DNA of 19,664 nucleotides from SG8-39 sp041558415 (GTDB lineage Bacteria > Pseudomonadota > Gammaproteobacteria > Burkholderiales > SG8-39). Each line of letters opens with the position of its first letter. Position 1 is the first letter of the stretch. The notes under the pieces were generated by a model. That model was not told where the DNA came from and ran no database searches. It worked only from the letters and a program-made list of their open reading frames with translations. The stretch is taken from positions 1 to 19,664 of the forward strand of contig JBFFEY010000059.1 in the NCBI GenBank assembly GCA_041558415.1, in the 5' to 3' direction. Shown here piece after piece: positions 12,304-19,664 of the stretch. Position numbers and translations under genes: made by a program.

Positions 12304-15077
12304 AAAACCTGAGCACGGTGAAGCGGGTCGAGCACCCGGCGAAAACAGCCGACGCCGGCACGCACAAGCTCGCGACCTACTGCTACCAGTGTGTCGCGGG
12401 GCCCGACCTGCTCACCGTCAAGGTCAACGCCCAAGGCGTCGCCACCGAGGTCGAGCCGAACTTCGCCGCCGAACCGGTGCACCCGGGCGGCGGCAAGGTC
12501 TGCGTCAAGGCCTATGGCCTGGTGCAGAAGCTGTACAACCCCAGCCGCGTGCGCTCGCCGATGAAGCGCAGCAATCCGAAGAAGGGACGCGACGAGGATC
12601 CGCGTTTCGTGCCGATCTCCTGGGACGAGGCGCTCGATACCGTCGCCAAGAAGCTGCTCGAGATCCGCGCCAAGGGGCTGCTCGACGCGTCGGGCTACCC
12701 GCGCGTGGCAACGAGCTTCGGCGGCGGCGGCACGCCGCAGTCGTACATGGGCAGCTTCCCCGCCTTCCTGTCCGCCTGGGGGCCGATGGACATGGGCTTC
12801 GGCTCGGGCCAGGGCGTGAAGTGCTACCACTCCGAGCACCTCTACGGCGAGTTCTGGCACCGCGCCTTCACCGTCTCGGCCGACACGCCGCACTGCAACT
12901 ACAACATTTCCTGCGGCGCCAACATCGAAGCCTCGGGCGGCGTCGCCGGCGTGTGGCGTCACGCCAATGCGCGCGAGCGTGGCATCAAGCGCGTGCAGGT
13001 CGAGCCGCACCTGTCGGTGACCGGCGCCTGTTCATCCGAATGGGTGCCGATCAAGCCGAAGACCGACCCGGCGTTCCTCTTCGCGCTGATCCACGTGATG
13101 CTGCTCGAGCATGGGCGCGAGCGGCTGGACGTCGACTTTCTCAAGCATCACAGCTCGTCGCCCTACCTGGTCGGGCCGAACGGCTTCTACCTGCGCGAGC
13201 GGGAAACGCAGAAGCCGCTCGTCTGGGACGCGAAGAACGAGAAAGCGGTGCCCTTCGATACGCCCGGCGTCGATCCGGCACTGGAGGGCTCGTTCGACGC
13301 CAACGCCGTCGAGGTCGGCCCCGACGCGCAAGTGCTCGGCGACGGCGAGCTGATGGGCGAGCCCGCGTTCGGCAAGCTGGTCGCGCACATGCGCGCCTAC
13401 TCGCCGGAGTGGGCGAGCGCCATCTGCGACGTCAAGGCCGAGACCATGCGCCGCATCGCCAACGAGTACCTCGACGCCGCGCAGGTCGGTGCGACCATCG
13501 AGATCGACGGCCGCAGGCTGCGTTACCGCCCGGTCGCGGTGACGCTCGGCAAGACCGTGACCAACGGCTGGGGCGGCTACGAATGCTGCTGGGCGCGCAC
13601 CGTGCTCGCGGCGCTGGTCGGCGCACTCGAGACGGTCGGCGGCACCCTGGGCACCACGGTGCGCCTAAACCGGCCGCTAAACGAGCGCCACAAGAGCGTG
13701 CGCAAGGGCCCTGACGGCTTCATGGCCTATCCGCTCAATCCGACCGACAAGGCGCACTGGTCGGCACAGCCCAACATCCGCAACGCCTACCGCACCATGG
13801 TGCCGCTCGCCGGCGACGGCCCCTGGAGCCAGGCGCTCGGCCCGACGCATTTCTCCTGGATGTTCCTCGACCAGACGCCCAAGGGCCTGCCGCGCGTGAC
13901 GCTGCCCGAAATCTGGTTCCTCTACCGCACCAACCCGGCGATCTCGTTCTGGGACACGGACGGCATCACCGACAAGATGGCGCGCTTTCCCTTCGTCGTC
14001 GCCTTCGCCTACACGCACGACGAGACCAACCACTTCGCCGACATCCTGCTGCCCGACGCCGTCGACCTTGAGAGCCTGCAGCTCATCCGCATTGGCGGCT
14101 CGAAGTTCATCGAGCAGTTCTGGGAGCACGAGGGCTTCGCGCTGCGCCAGCCGGTGGTCGCGCCGGCGGTGAACGCGCGCGACTTCACCGACATCGCCAC
14201 CGAGCTCGCCGCGCGCAGCGGCCTGCTCGAGAAGTACAACGCGGCGATCAATAAGGGCGTGGTCGGCGTCGCGCTCAAGGGCGAGGCCGACGGCGCGAGC
14301 TGGGACTTCTCGCTCGACACGACGCTGGTGCACAGCCGCGAGACGATCTGGGATGCGGTGTGCCGCGCGGCGAGCGCCGAGCTCACCGGCGGCCAGGAGA
14401 CGCACGGCCTCGACTGGTGGAAGCAACACGGCCTGCGTACGCGTCCGTTCCCGAAAGTCGACTGGTACCTGCAGCCCACGCTCGAGGACCTGGGACTGCG
14501 CTTCGAGCTGCCTTACCAGGAGCGGCTGTACCGCGTCGGCCGCGAGCTGGAGAAGCGCCTGCACGAGCACGACATGCGCTGGTGGGACACGCAGCTCGCC
14601 GAGTACCAGACGCTGCCGGCGTGGAAGGATTTTCCCAAGCTCTGGGAGGAGGAGCTCGCTCGCATGGGCGGGCGCGTCGACGACTATCCCTTCTGGCTGC
14701 TCACCGCGCGCAGCATGCAGTACGCCTGGGGCGGCAACGTCGGCATGCAGCTGATCAAGGAAGTCGCCGACAACATTGCCGGCCACCAGGGCGTGATTCT
14801 CAACACGCGCGCCGCCGAGGAACGCGGCATCGCCGAGGGCGATGTGGTGGAGATCGCGACCCCCAAGGCGAGCGTACGCGCGAAAGCCGTGCTGCGGCAG
14901 GGCATCCGCCCCGACACGCTGCTGCTGCTCGGCCAGTTTTCACACTGGGCGACGCCCTACGCCAAGGACTTCGGCATGCCGAGCATGAACAGCCTCGTGC
15001 CGATGTCGCTGCCGCTCACCGATGCGACGGGGTCGGGGGCGGATTTGGTGCGGGTGTCGTTGAGGAAGGTTGGATGA
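12300..15077 (+). CDS. padB: Phenylacetyl-CoA:acceptor oxidoreductase, molybdopterin subunit (PadB-like)
   Basis: This 925-residue protein belongs to the DMSO-reductase family of molybdopterin oxidoreductases. The N-terminal iron-sulfur region has C28-x2-C31 and C68, but the third cysteine position of the usual C-x2-C-x3-C pattern is P35 (followed by D36). The central molybdopterin domains run from about 100 to 790. The region GFGSGQGVKCYHSEH contains C175, a possible Mo ligand. The C-terminal molydop-binding domain (about 795-920) begins PFWLLTARSMQYAWGGN. PadB of Thauera and Azoarcus relatives oxidises phenylacetyl-CoA to phenylglyoxylate with quinone as acceptor, and the adjacent PadC, PadD and phenylacetate-CoA ligase genes support that assignment. 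No Tat signal is seen, so it should face the cytoplasm. Another arylacetyl-CoA substrate cannot be excluded. Confidence 0.85.
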   Translation: MKNLSTVKRVEHPAKTADAGTHKLATYCYQCVAGPDLLTVKVNAQGVATEVEPNFAAEPVHPGGGKVCVKAYGLVQKLYNPSRVRSPMKRSNPKKGRDEDPRFVPISWDEALDTVAKKLLEIRAKGLLDASGYPRVATSFGGGGTPQSYMGSFPAFLSAWGPMDMGFGSGQGVKCYHSEHLYGEFWHRAFTVSADTPHCNYNISCGANIEASGGVAGVWRHANARERGIKRVQVEPHLSVTGACSSEWVPIKPKTDPAFLFALIHVMLLEHGRERLDVDFLKHHSSSPYLVGPNGFYLRERETQKPLVWDAKNEKAVPFDTPGVDPALEGSFDANAVEVGPDAQVLGDGELMGEPAFGKLVAHMRAYSPEWASAICDVKAETMRRIANEYLDAAQVGATIEIDGRRLRYRPVAVTLGKTVTNGWGGYECCWARTVLAALVGALETVGGTLGTTVRLNRPLNERHKSVRKGPDGFMAYPLNPTDKAHWSAQPNIRNAYRTMVPLAGDGPWSQALGPTHFSWMFLDQTPKGLPRVTLPEIWFLYRTNPAISFWDTDGITDKMARFPFVVAFAYTHDETNHFADILLPDAVDLESLQLIRIGGSKFIEQFWEHEGFALRQPVVAPAVNARDFTDIATELAARSGLLEKYNAAINKGVVGVALKGEADGASWDFSLDTTLVHSRETIWDAVCRAASAELTGGQETHGLDWWKQHGLRTRPFPKVDWYLQPTLEDLGLRFELPYQERLYRVGRELEKRLHEHDMRWWDTQLAEYQTLPAWKDFPKLWEEELARMGGRVDDYPFWLLTARSMQYAWGGNVGMQLIKEVADNIAGHQGVILNTRAAEERGIAEGDVVEIATPKASVRAKAVLRQGIRPDTLLLLGQFSHWATPYAKDFGMPSMNSLVPMSLPLTDATGSGADLVRVSLRKVG

Positions 15078-15128
15078 GGGCCGTGGTACCCATCGTCCGT
15101 CCTCGGCGCTGCGCGGAGGCTGCTTTTG

Positions 15129-15179
15129 TCTCGTGCAATTGCATGGTCGCAGAAAGCGCGACCATGCAATTGCACGAGA
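15129..15179. repeat. Perfect 22-bp inverted repeat between padB and padC
   Basis: Bases 15129-15150 are the exact reverse complement of 15158-15179, around the 7-base loop AGAAAGC. Each arm also contains the 10-bp palindrome TGCAATTGCA (15134-15143 and 15165-15174). The element fills the only gap (136 bp) in the otherwise overlapping pad genes. It could form a very stable RNA stem or a DNA cruciform. It lacks a T-run. Possible roles are differential mRNA stability between the large and small subunits, a regulator site, or a small dispersed element. Confidence 0.9.
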
Positions 15180-15213
15180 TCGATGAAAAGCGGTTGAGCT
15201 CGGAGGTTTTTCG

Positions 15214-15876
15214 ATGACCCGCTGGGCCATGGTCGCGGATCTGCGGCGCTGCGTCGGCTGCCAGACCTGCACCGCGGCGTGCAAGCACACCAACGCGACG
15301 CCGCCGGAAGTGCAGTGGCGCCGCGTGCTCGACATGGAAGTCGGCGAGTATCCCGAGGTGCAGCGCGTGTTCGTGCCGGTGGGCTGCATGCACTGCGCCG
15401 ACCCGCCCTGCATGCATGTCTGCCCCTCGACCGCGACGAAGCAGCGCGCCGACGGCATCGTGACGATCGACTACGACCTGTGCATCGGCTGCGCGTACTG
15501 CGCGGTGGCCTGCCCCTACCAGGCGCGCTACAAGACCGACCAGCCGAGCTTCGCCTACGGCGAGGGGCCGATCCAGAGCGAGGCGGCGCGCTTCGACGCC
15601 GGCCGCATCGGGGTGGCGACGAAGTGCACGTTCTGCTCGGACCGCGTCGACGCGGGGCTGGAGAAGGGCCTCACGCCGGGCATCGACCCGGAGGCGACGC
15701 CGGCCTGCGTCAATTCCTGCATCGCCAAGGCGCTGCATTTCGGCGACGTCGAGGATTCTGCGAGCAACGTGTCGCAGCTGCTCGCCGAGAACCAGTTCTT
15801 TCGCATGCACGAAGAGCTCGGCACCGATCCGGGCTTCTACTACTTGTGGGACAAGAAGGCGGAGAGCGCGGCATGA
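15214..15876 (+). CDS. padC: Phenylacetyl-CoA:acceptor oxidoreductase, iron-sulfur subunit (PadC-like)
   Basis: This 220-residue ferredoxin-like electron-transfer subunit of the DmsB/PsrB/NrfC type has 16 cysteines in four groups. They are CVGCQTCTAAC (C13-C23), CMHCADPPCMHVC, CIGCAYCAVAC, and CTFC with the later C-x3-C (ACVNSC). Four [4Fe-4S] clusters are expected. It should carry electrons from PadB to the membrane anchor. GGAGG lies eight bases before the ATG at 15214. The gene overlaps padD by four bases (ATGA) and follows padB after a 136-bp gap containing the large hairpin. No signal peptide is present, as expected for a cytoplasm-facing complex. Confidence 0.92.
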   Translation: MTRWAMVADLRRCVGCQTCTAACKHTNATPPEVQWRRVLDMEVGEYPEVQRVFVPVGCMHCADPPCMHVCPSTATKQRADGIVTIDYDLCIGCAYCAVACPYQARYKTDQPSFAYGEGPIQSEAARFDAGRIGVATKCTFCSDRVDAGLEKGLTPGIDPEATPACVNSCIAKALHFGDVEDSASNVSQLLAENQFFRMHEELGTDPGFYYLWDKKAESAA

Positions 15877-16709
15877 GCTTTGGACCACGCCCCTGGCAGC
15901 AGCTGCACTGGGACGAGCGTGCCGCGGCGAACTTCATCCTCGGCGGCACGGGCGCGGGGCTGCTGATCGCCTGGGCGGTGTCGGCGGCGGTGACGCCGGC
16001 CTGGCAGGCTTACGTGCTCGCCGGCCTGGCGTCGATCGGCCTCGGTCTCGGTGCGGTGTGGCTCGAGATCGGCCGCAAGCTGCGCGCGATCAACGTCTTC
16101 TTCCATCCGCAGACGTCGTGGATGACGCGCGAGGCAATGGTGGCCGTGCTGCTGTTTGCCTGCGGCCTGGCCGCAGTCGTCTCCGGCCTGCGCGCACTCG
16201 GTTTCGTCGCCGCGCTCGTTGCGCTCGGCTTCGTCTACTGCCAAGGCCGCATCCTGCACGCCTCGAAGGGCATTCCCGCCTGGCGCGAGTCGACGGTCAC
16301 CGCGTTCATCGTCACCACCGGCCTCGCCGAAGGCGCAGGTGCGTTCCTTGCGGCGAGCGCCTTCGCCGGCAGCGCGCATCGCGCGGGGCTCGCCTTTTTC
16401 GCGCTCGCCGTGGTGGCGCGCGCGCTCGGCTGGTCGCGCTACCGCGCCCGGCTCGAGCACGGCGCCTCGCGCCGGGTGCTCGACGTGCTGGACCCGGCCG
16501 GACGCATGCTGGTTCAGCTCGGCACGATCGCGCCCCTGGTGCTCGCCGTGGCCGGCCTCGCGTTCACCGACCTGGCCGGCCCGGCGGGCATCGTCGCCGG
16601 CCTGCTGGCGCTCGGCACCGGCTGGTACCTGAAATTCCTGCTGGTGACACGCGCCGCGTACAACCAGGGCTTCGCGCTGCCGAAGCTGCCGGTGCGCGGC
16701 AGCCGCTGA
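15873..16709 (+). CDS. padD: Phenylacetyl-CoA:acceptor oxidoreductase, membrane anchor subunit (PadD-like)
   Basis: This 278-residue integral membrane protein has about eight predicted transmembrane helices (near residues 18-40, 47-67, 87-107, 110-130, 143-168, 172-192, 215-238 and 240-262). Its features match DmsC/NrfD-like anchors: HWDERAAANFILGG at the start, the HPQTSWMTREA loop and GRILHASKGIPAWRE. Such subunits dock the PadBC pair to the inner membrane and pass electrons to quinone. The ATG at 15873 overlaps the padC stop (ATGA). The ligase gene follows after 12 bp. Confidence 0.88.
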   Translation: MSFGPRPWQQLHWDERAAANFILGGTGAGLLIAWAVSAAVTPAWQAYVLAGLASIGLGLGAVWLEIGRKLRAINVFFHPQTSWMTREAMVAVLLFACGLAAVVSGLRALGFVAALVALGFVYCQGRILHASKGIPAWRESTVTAFIVTTGLAEGAGAFLAASAFAGSAHRAGLAFFALAVVARALGWSRYRARLEHGASRRVLDVLDPAGRMLVQLGTIAPLVLAVAGLAFTDLAGPAGIVAGLLALGTGWYLKFLLVTRAAYNQGFALPKLPVRGSR

Positions 16710-16721
16710 CGGAGCCGAACG

Positions 16722-18092
16722 ATGACACCGATACTGCAACCGCGATACGCCAAGCTGCATCATCGCGCGCCGGCCAAGCGCGGCGCGCGCTTCTATTTCG
16801 AACGTGCCGCGGAAACGCTGTCGCGCGACGCGCTGGCGAAGCTGCAGCTGCGGCGGCTGCGCGCCTCGCTGAAAAACGCCTGGACCAACGTGCCGCTGCA
16901 CCGCCAGCGCATGAAGGCTGCGCGCATCAAGCCCGAGGACATCCGCCGGCTGGAGGACGTCGCGCAGCTGCCCTTCACCGTCAAGACCGACCTGCGCGAC
17001 CACTACCCGTTCGGCCTGTTCGCGCGCCCGCGCGCGGAGCTGCTGCGGGTGCATGCCTCCTCGGGCACAACCGGCAAGCCGACCGTGGTGGGCTACACCG
17101 CAAAGGACCTCGACACCTGGACGCAGCTCATGGCGCGCACGCTCGCCTGCGGCGGCATGCGACCGGGCGACCTGGTGCACAACGCCTACGGTTACGGGCT
17201 GTTCACCGGCGGGCTGGGCTTTCATTACGGCATCGAACGCCTCGGCGCCACCGTGGTGCCGGTGTCCGGCGGCATGACCGAGCGCCAGGTCGTGCTGCTG
17301 CAGGATTTCGGCGCGCGCGTGTTGTGCGCGACGCCGTCGTACGCGCTCAACATCGCCGAGGTCGCCGAGCGCGAGGGCGTCGATCTGCGCAAGAGCAGGC
17401 TCGAGGTCGCGCTGTGCGGCGCCGAGCCCTGGAGCGAGGCGATGCGCCGCGAGATCCAGGTGCGGCTCGGCGTGCGCGCCTACGACAACTACGGTCTGTC
17501 CGAGATCATGGGGCCGGGCGTCGCAGTGGAATGCGAAGCGCAGGACGGCATGCACGCCTGGGAGGACCATTTTCTGCTCGAGGTCCTGGATCCCGACACG
17601 GGCGAGGCGGTGCCCGACGGTCAGGCCGGCGAGCTGGTGATCACCACCCTCAAAAAGGAAGCGCTGCCGATGATCCGCTACCGCACGCGCGACATCACCG
17701 CGATCGAGCGCAAGCGCTGCAGCTGCGGGCGCACGCACGCACGCATCCACCGCCTGACCGGGCGCAGCGACGACATGCTGATCATCCGCGGCGTCAACGT
17801 CTATCCCTCGCAGGTCGAGTCGGTGCTGATCGGCCTGCCGGACATCGCGCCACACTACCAGCTGGTCGTCGAGCGGCACGGCGCGCAGGACACGCTGAGC
17901 GTTGAAGTCGAAGCAACGTCCTCGGTCAGAGCGTCGCAGGACGCCTACGCGCGGCTCGGCGAGAAGGTGCAGCATCAGATCAAGTCGATGATCGGCATCA
18001 CGGCGCGCGTGGTGGTCAAGCGACCGGGCGAGGTGCCGCGCTCGCAGGGCAAGGCCGTGCGCGTGCGCGACGAGCGCCCAAAACCCGGTTAG
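16722..18092 (+). CDS. Phenylacetate-CoA ligase
   Basis: This 456-residue member of the acyl-adenylate-forming family is of the PaaK type. The AMP-binding P-loop is SSGTTGKP (113-120). YDNYGLSEIMGPG (254-266) is the adenylate motif. A CxCGRT segment is followed by RSDDMLIIRGVNVYPSQVE (348-366), which is the hinge typical of PaaK. SQGK near the C-terminus places the catalytic lysine at K444. It activates phenylacetate with ATP and CoA to phenylacetyl-CoA, the substrate of PadBCD, so operon order matches pathway order. In related organisms the ligase of the anaerobic cluster is called padJ and the aerobic one paaK; the sequence alone does not decide which name applies. GGAG lies about eight bases before the ATG at 16722. 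Confidence 0.92.
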   Translation: MTPILQPRYAKLHHRAPAKRGARFYFERAAETLSRDALAKLQLRRLRASLKNAWTNVPLHRQRMKAARIKPEDIRRLEDVAQLPFTVKTDLRDHYPFGLFARPRAELLRVHASSGTTGKPTVVGYTAKDLDTWTQLMARTLACGGMRPGDLVHNAYGYGLFTGGLGFHYGIERLGATVVPVSGGMTERQVVLLQDFGARVLCATPSYALNIAEVAEREGVDLRKSRLEVALCGAEPWSEAMRREIQVRLGVRAYDNYGLSEIMGPGVAVECEAQDGMHAWEDHFLLEVLDPDTGEAVPDGQAGELVITTLKKEALPMIRYRTRDITAIERKRCSCGRTHARIHRLTGRSDDMLIIRGVNVYPSQVESVLIGLPDIAPHYQLVVERHGAQDTLSVEVEATSSVRASQDAYARLGEKVQHQIKSMIGITARVVVKRPGEVPRSQGKAVRVRDERPKPG

Positions 18093-18107
18093 CCGAATGG
18101 GGCTGGC

Positions 18108-19406
18108 GTGATCCCGGTCTTCTCCGGCGCCGCGCGCAGCCGCCTGCTCCCGGCATCGGTGCCATTTCGCTACTTCGGCGCCGCGGTGACGTTCCACATC
18201 TTCGCCTGGGCGATGCTCGTCGCGGGTGCAGCGGAACTGCCGACCTTCGGCGGCGGCCTCGGCCCGGTGTTCGCCGCGCTGCACCTCACCACGCTCGGTG
18301 TGCTCGCCATGACGGCGATCGGCGCGACGCTGCAGCTGCTGCCGGTTGCGACACGCCAGCCGGTGCGTTCGGTGAGCGCGGCAAAACTGATCTGGTGGCT
18401 GCTGACCCCGGGCGTCGCGCTGTTTGCCGCGGCTGCCGCTCTGTACCGACCGCAGTGGATGGGTCTCGGGGCAATGCTGGTGGTCGCTGCGCTGGCGCTC
18501 TATGCCTGGCTGCTCGCCGAAAACCTGCGCCGCGCGCGCGGCATGCGCATCGTCGTGCTGCACGGCTGGGCGGCGCTCGGCGCCCTCGTGCTGCTCGTCG
18601 TCAGCGGCCTGGCGCTGATCGCCCACTACGCCCATGGCCTCGCGCTCGACGGGCGCGCGTTCGCCACGCTGCACCTGGTGGTCGCGACCTACGGCTTCAT
18701 GGGCCTGCTCGCGGTCGGTCTGTCGCAGTTCCTGCTGCCCATGTTCGCGCTCTCGCCGGCGCCGGCACCGCGCGCCGCGAAGCGCACGCTCGCTGCGGCG
18801 CTCGCCGCGATCCTGCTCGTGGTCCTCGATCGCCTGATCTTCGGGCAGACCACGCTGCTCGCGCTTTCTGCAGCGCTCGGCCTCGGCGCGGCGGGTGCAC
18901 ACGTGGTCTCCATGGAGCGCGCGATGGCGAAGCGGCTGCGGCCGCCGCTCGGCCCCGCGTTCCTGCTGATTCGCATCGGCTGGGGCTGCCTGCTCGCCAG
19001 CCTGCTGCTGGCGTTGCCGCTTGCGCTCGGCTGGCGCCCCGACGGCGCGCTCGCTGCGTTCGGCGTGCTGCTCGTCGCCGGTTGGCTGCTTAGCTTCCTG
19101 CTTGCCGTACTGCAGCGCGTCGTGCCCTTTCTCGCCTCGGCGCACGCGGGCGGCGGTGCGCGCGGCATGCCGCTCGTCTCGTCGCTCGAGCCGGGTGGCT
19201 CGCTCGCGGTGCACCGCGCGCTGCACCTCGCCGCGCTCGCCGGTCTGCTGATCGCCATCGCGGCGCAGGCGCAGGACCTCGCGCGCATCGCAGCGGCCGC
19301 GGGCCTGGCCGGGGCCGTGTCCTTCAGCCTGTTCTTCACGCGCACGCTGATGCGCCTGCGCGCCGCCCGTCAGCAGAGCGGACCTGAGGCGCCAGCAGCC
19401 AGCTGA
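18108..19406 (+). CDS. Twelve-TM membrane protein, NnrS- or oxidase-subunit-I-like
   Basis: This 432-residue protein has about 12 hydrophobic helices. Several conserved-looking histidines fall in or near helices (TFHIFAW, ALHLTTLG, LHGWAAL, IAHYAHG, TLHLVVATYGF, ALHLAAL). Helix number, length and the ALHLTTLGVLAMTAIGATLQLLPV segment recall NnrS and haem-copper oxidase subunit I relatives, but the oxidase metal-site pattern is not complete. NnrS is a haem- and copper-containing protein linked to nitric oxide tolerance. The hemerythrin gene 20 bp downstream supports a role in NO or O2 handling; this is inferred. The start is GTG at 18108 with GGGG close upstream, which is weak evidence. It lies 15 bp after the ligase gene and could belong to the same transcript. 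Confidence 0.65.
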   Translation: MIPVFSGAARSRLLPASVPFRYFGAAVTFHIFAWAMLVAGAAELPTFGGGLGPVFAALHLTTLGVLAMTAIGATLQLLPVATRQPVRSVSAAKLIWWLLTPGVALFAAAAALYRPQWMGLGAMLVVAALALYAWLLAENLRRARGMRIVVLHGWAALGALVLLVVSGLALIAHYAHGLALDGRAFATLHLVVATYGFMGLLAVGLSQFLLPMFALSPAPAPRAAKRTLAAALAAILLVVLDRLIFGQTTLLALSAALGLGAAGAHVVSMERAMAKRLRPPLGPAFLLIRIGWGCLLASLLLALPLALGWRPDGALAAFGVLLVAGWLLSFLLAVLQRVVPFLASAHAGGGARGMPLVSSLEPGGSLAVHRALHLAALAGLLIAIAAQAQDLARIAAAAGLAGAVSFSLFFTRTLMRLRAARQQSGPEAPAAS

Positions 19407-19426
19407 GCCGGCCCGTCAATCCATCT

Positions 19427-19664
19427 ATGGAGTTCAATCTCAACATCACGCGCCGGCTGCACGAGGAACATGCGGCGACGCTCGTCCTGTGGAGCCGGCT
19501 CGAGCAGCTGATCACCGGGCGCGGCGCGCAGTGGCCCCCGGCAGAAGGCGATGCGATTGCCAAAGGTCTACGGGAATGCGCCGCCACCCTTGCGCAGGAG
19601 GTCGCAGACCATTTCGCCTTCGAAGAAGCACAGCTGTTCCCCCGGCTCGAGGAAGGCGGCGAGG
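19427..19664 (+). CDS. Hemerythrin HHE-domain protein, cut by the window end
   Basis: The first 79 residues are visible. H12 and H15 lie in the first helix (RRLHEEHAATL), and H62 with E66 form the HxxxE motif (DHFAFEEAQLFPRLEE) of the second iron-binding helix. This is the hemerythrin-like di-iron domain, found in bacterial proteins that bind O2 or NO or repair iron centres. Further ligands should lie past the window edge. The gene follows the 12-TM protein by 20 bp on the same strand, so the two probably act together. No strong Shine-Dalgarno is seen before the ATG at 19427, but the pattern of residues supports this start. Confidence 0.85.
   Translation, partial: MEFNLNITRRLHEEHAATLVLWSRLEQLITGRGAQWPPAEGDAIAKGLRECAATLAQEVADHFAFEEAQLFPRLEEGGE

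Noticed and set aside
15840..19226. A 1128-codon open frame on the minus strand, antisense to padD, the ligase and the membrane protein gene
   Set aside because: Its protein is rich in His, Arg, Gln and Glu with no recognisable domain, and it mirrors real genes on the other strand. Long antisense frames are expected at this GC content.

Overview
This GC-rich window (roughly two-thirds G+C or more by eye) looks chromosomal and proteobacterial. The best guess is a beta-proteobacterium of the Thauera/Azoarcus/Aromatoleum kind. That guess rests on genes for anaerobic phenylacetyl-CoA oxidation, copper-handling genes of the type common in Burkholderiales and Rhodocyclales, Shine-Dalgarno-led genes, and a hemerythrin next to a 12-TM membrane protein. 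No rRNA, tRNA, IS element, CRISPR array or integrase was seen.

Layout. (1) Bases 1-5490, minus strand: a periplasmic copper-handling island. Reading 5448 to 1489 it encodes a His/Cys-rich exported protein, a small periplasmic protein, a TolC-type outer-membrane lipoprotein, a Tat-exported two-domain multicopper oxidase and a CusF-like copper chaperone. After a strong hairpin and a perfect palindrome, a second unit (1369 to the left edge) encodes a CC/His-containing membrane-anchored or exported protein, a Spy/CpxP-like protein with a long Met-Gly-Pro repeat, and the start of another gene. No inner-membrane pump or CopRS/CueR regulator is visible. (2) Bases 5511-9274: a PYROXD2-like FAD oxidoreductase (minus) diverges from a GSU2403-type nucleotidyltransferase-fold gene (plus). 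They share a very symmetric four-half-site operator. An SMP-30/gluconolactonase-like gene follows. (3) Bases 9289-11763, minus strand: a DUF3300 lipoprotein with a low-complexity tail, an Rrf2 regulator without cluster cysteines, and a GNAT acetyltransferase. (4) Bases 11899-18092, plus strand: a pad-type operon with an FlK-like thioesterase, the molybdopterin, iron-sulfur and membrane subunits of a phenylacetyl-CoA:acceptor oxidoreductase (PadB, C, D), and a phenylacetate-CoA ligase. (5) Bases 18108-19664, plus strand: a 12-TM NnrS- or oxidase-like membrane protein and a hemerythrin-domain protein cut by the window end.

How the genes fit together. In the pad operon the ligase makes phenylacetyl-CoA. 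PadBCD oxidises its alpha carbon and passes electrons through four [4Fe-4S] clusters and the membrane anchor to quinone. The thioesterase carries the fluoroacetyl-CoA thioesterase catalytic triad at exact spacing and could release CoA from the product. A near-consensus FNR-type box sits 41.5 bp before a plausible start site for this operon, with a dyad at that start site, which fits oxygen-controlled expression. In the copper island, the oxidase, CusF-like protein and Met-rich protein would bind or oxidise periplasmic copper, while the TolC-like protein would serve an efflux pump encoded elsewhere.

The least explained structures are the nested operator at 7147-7210, the perfect 22-bp inverted repeat between padB and padC, and the thioesterase-PadB pairing.
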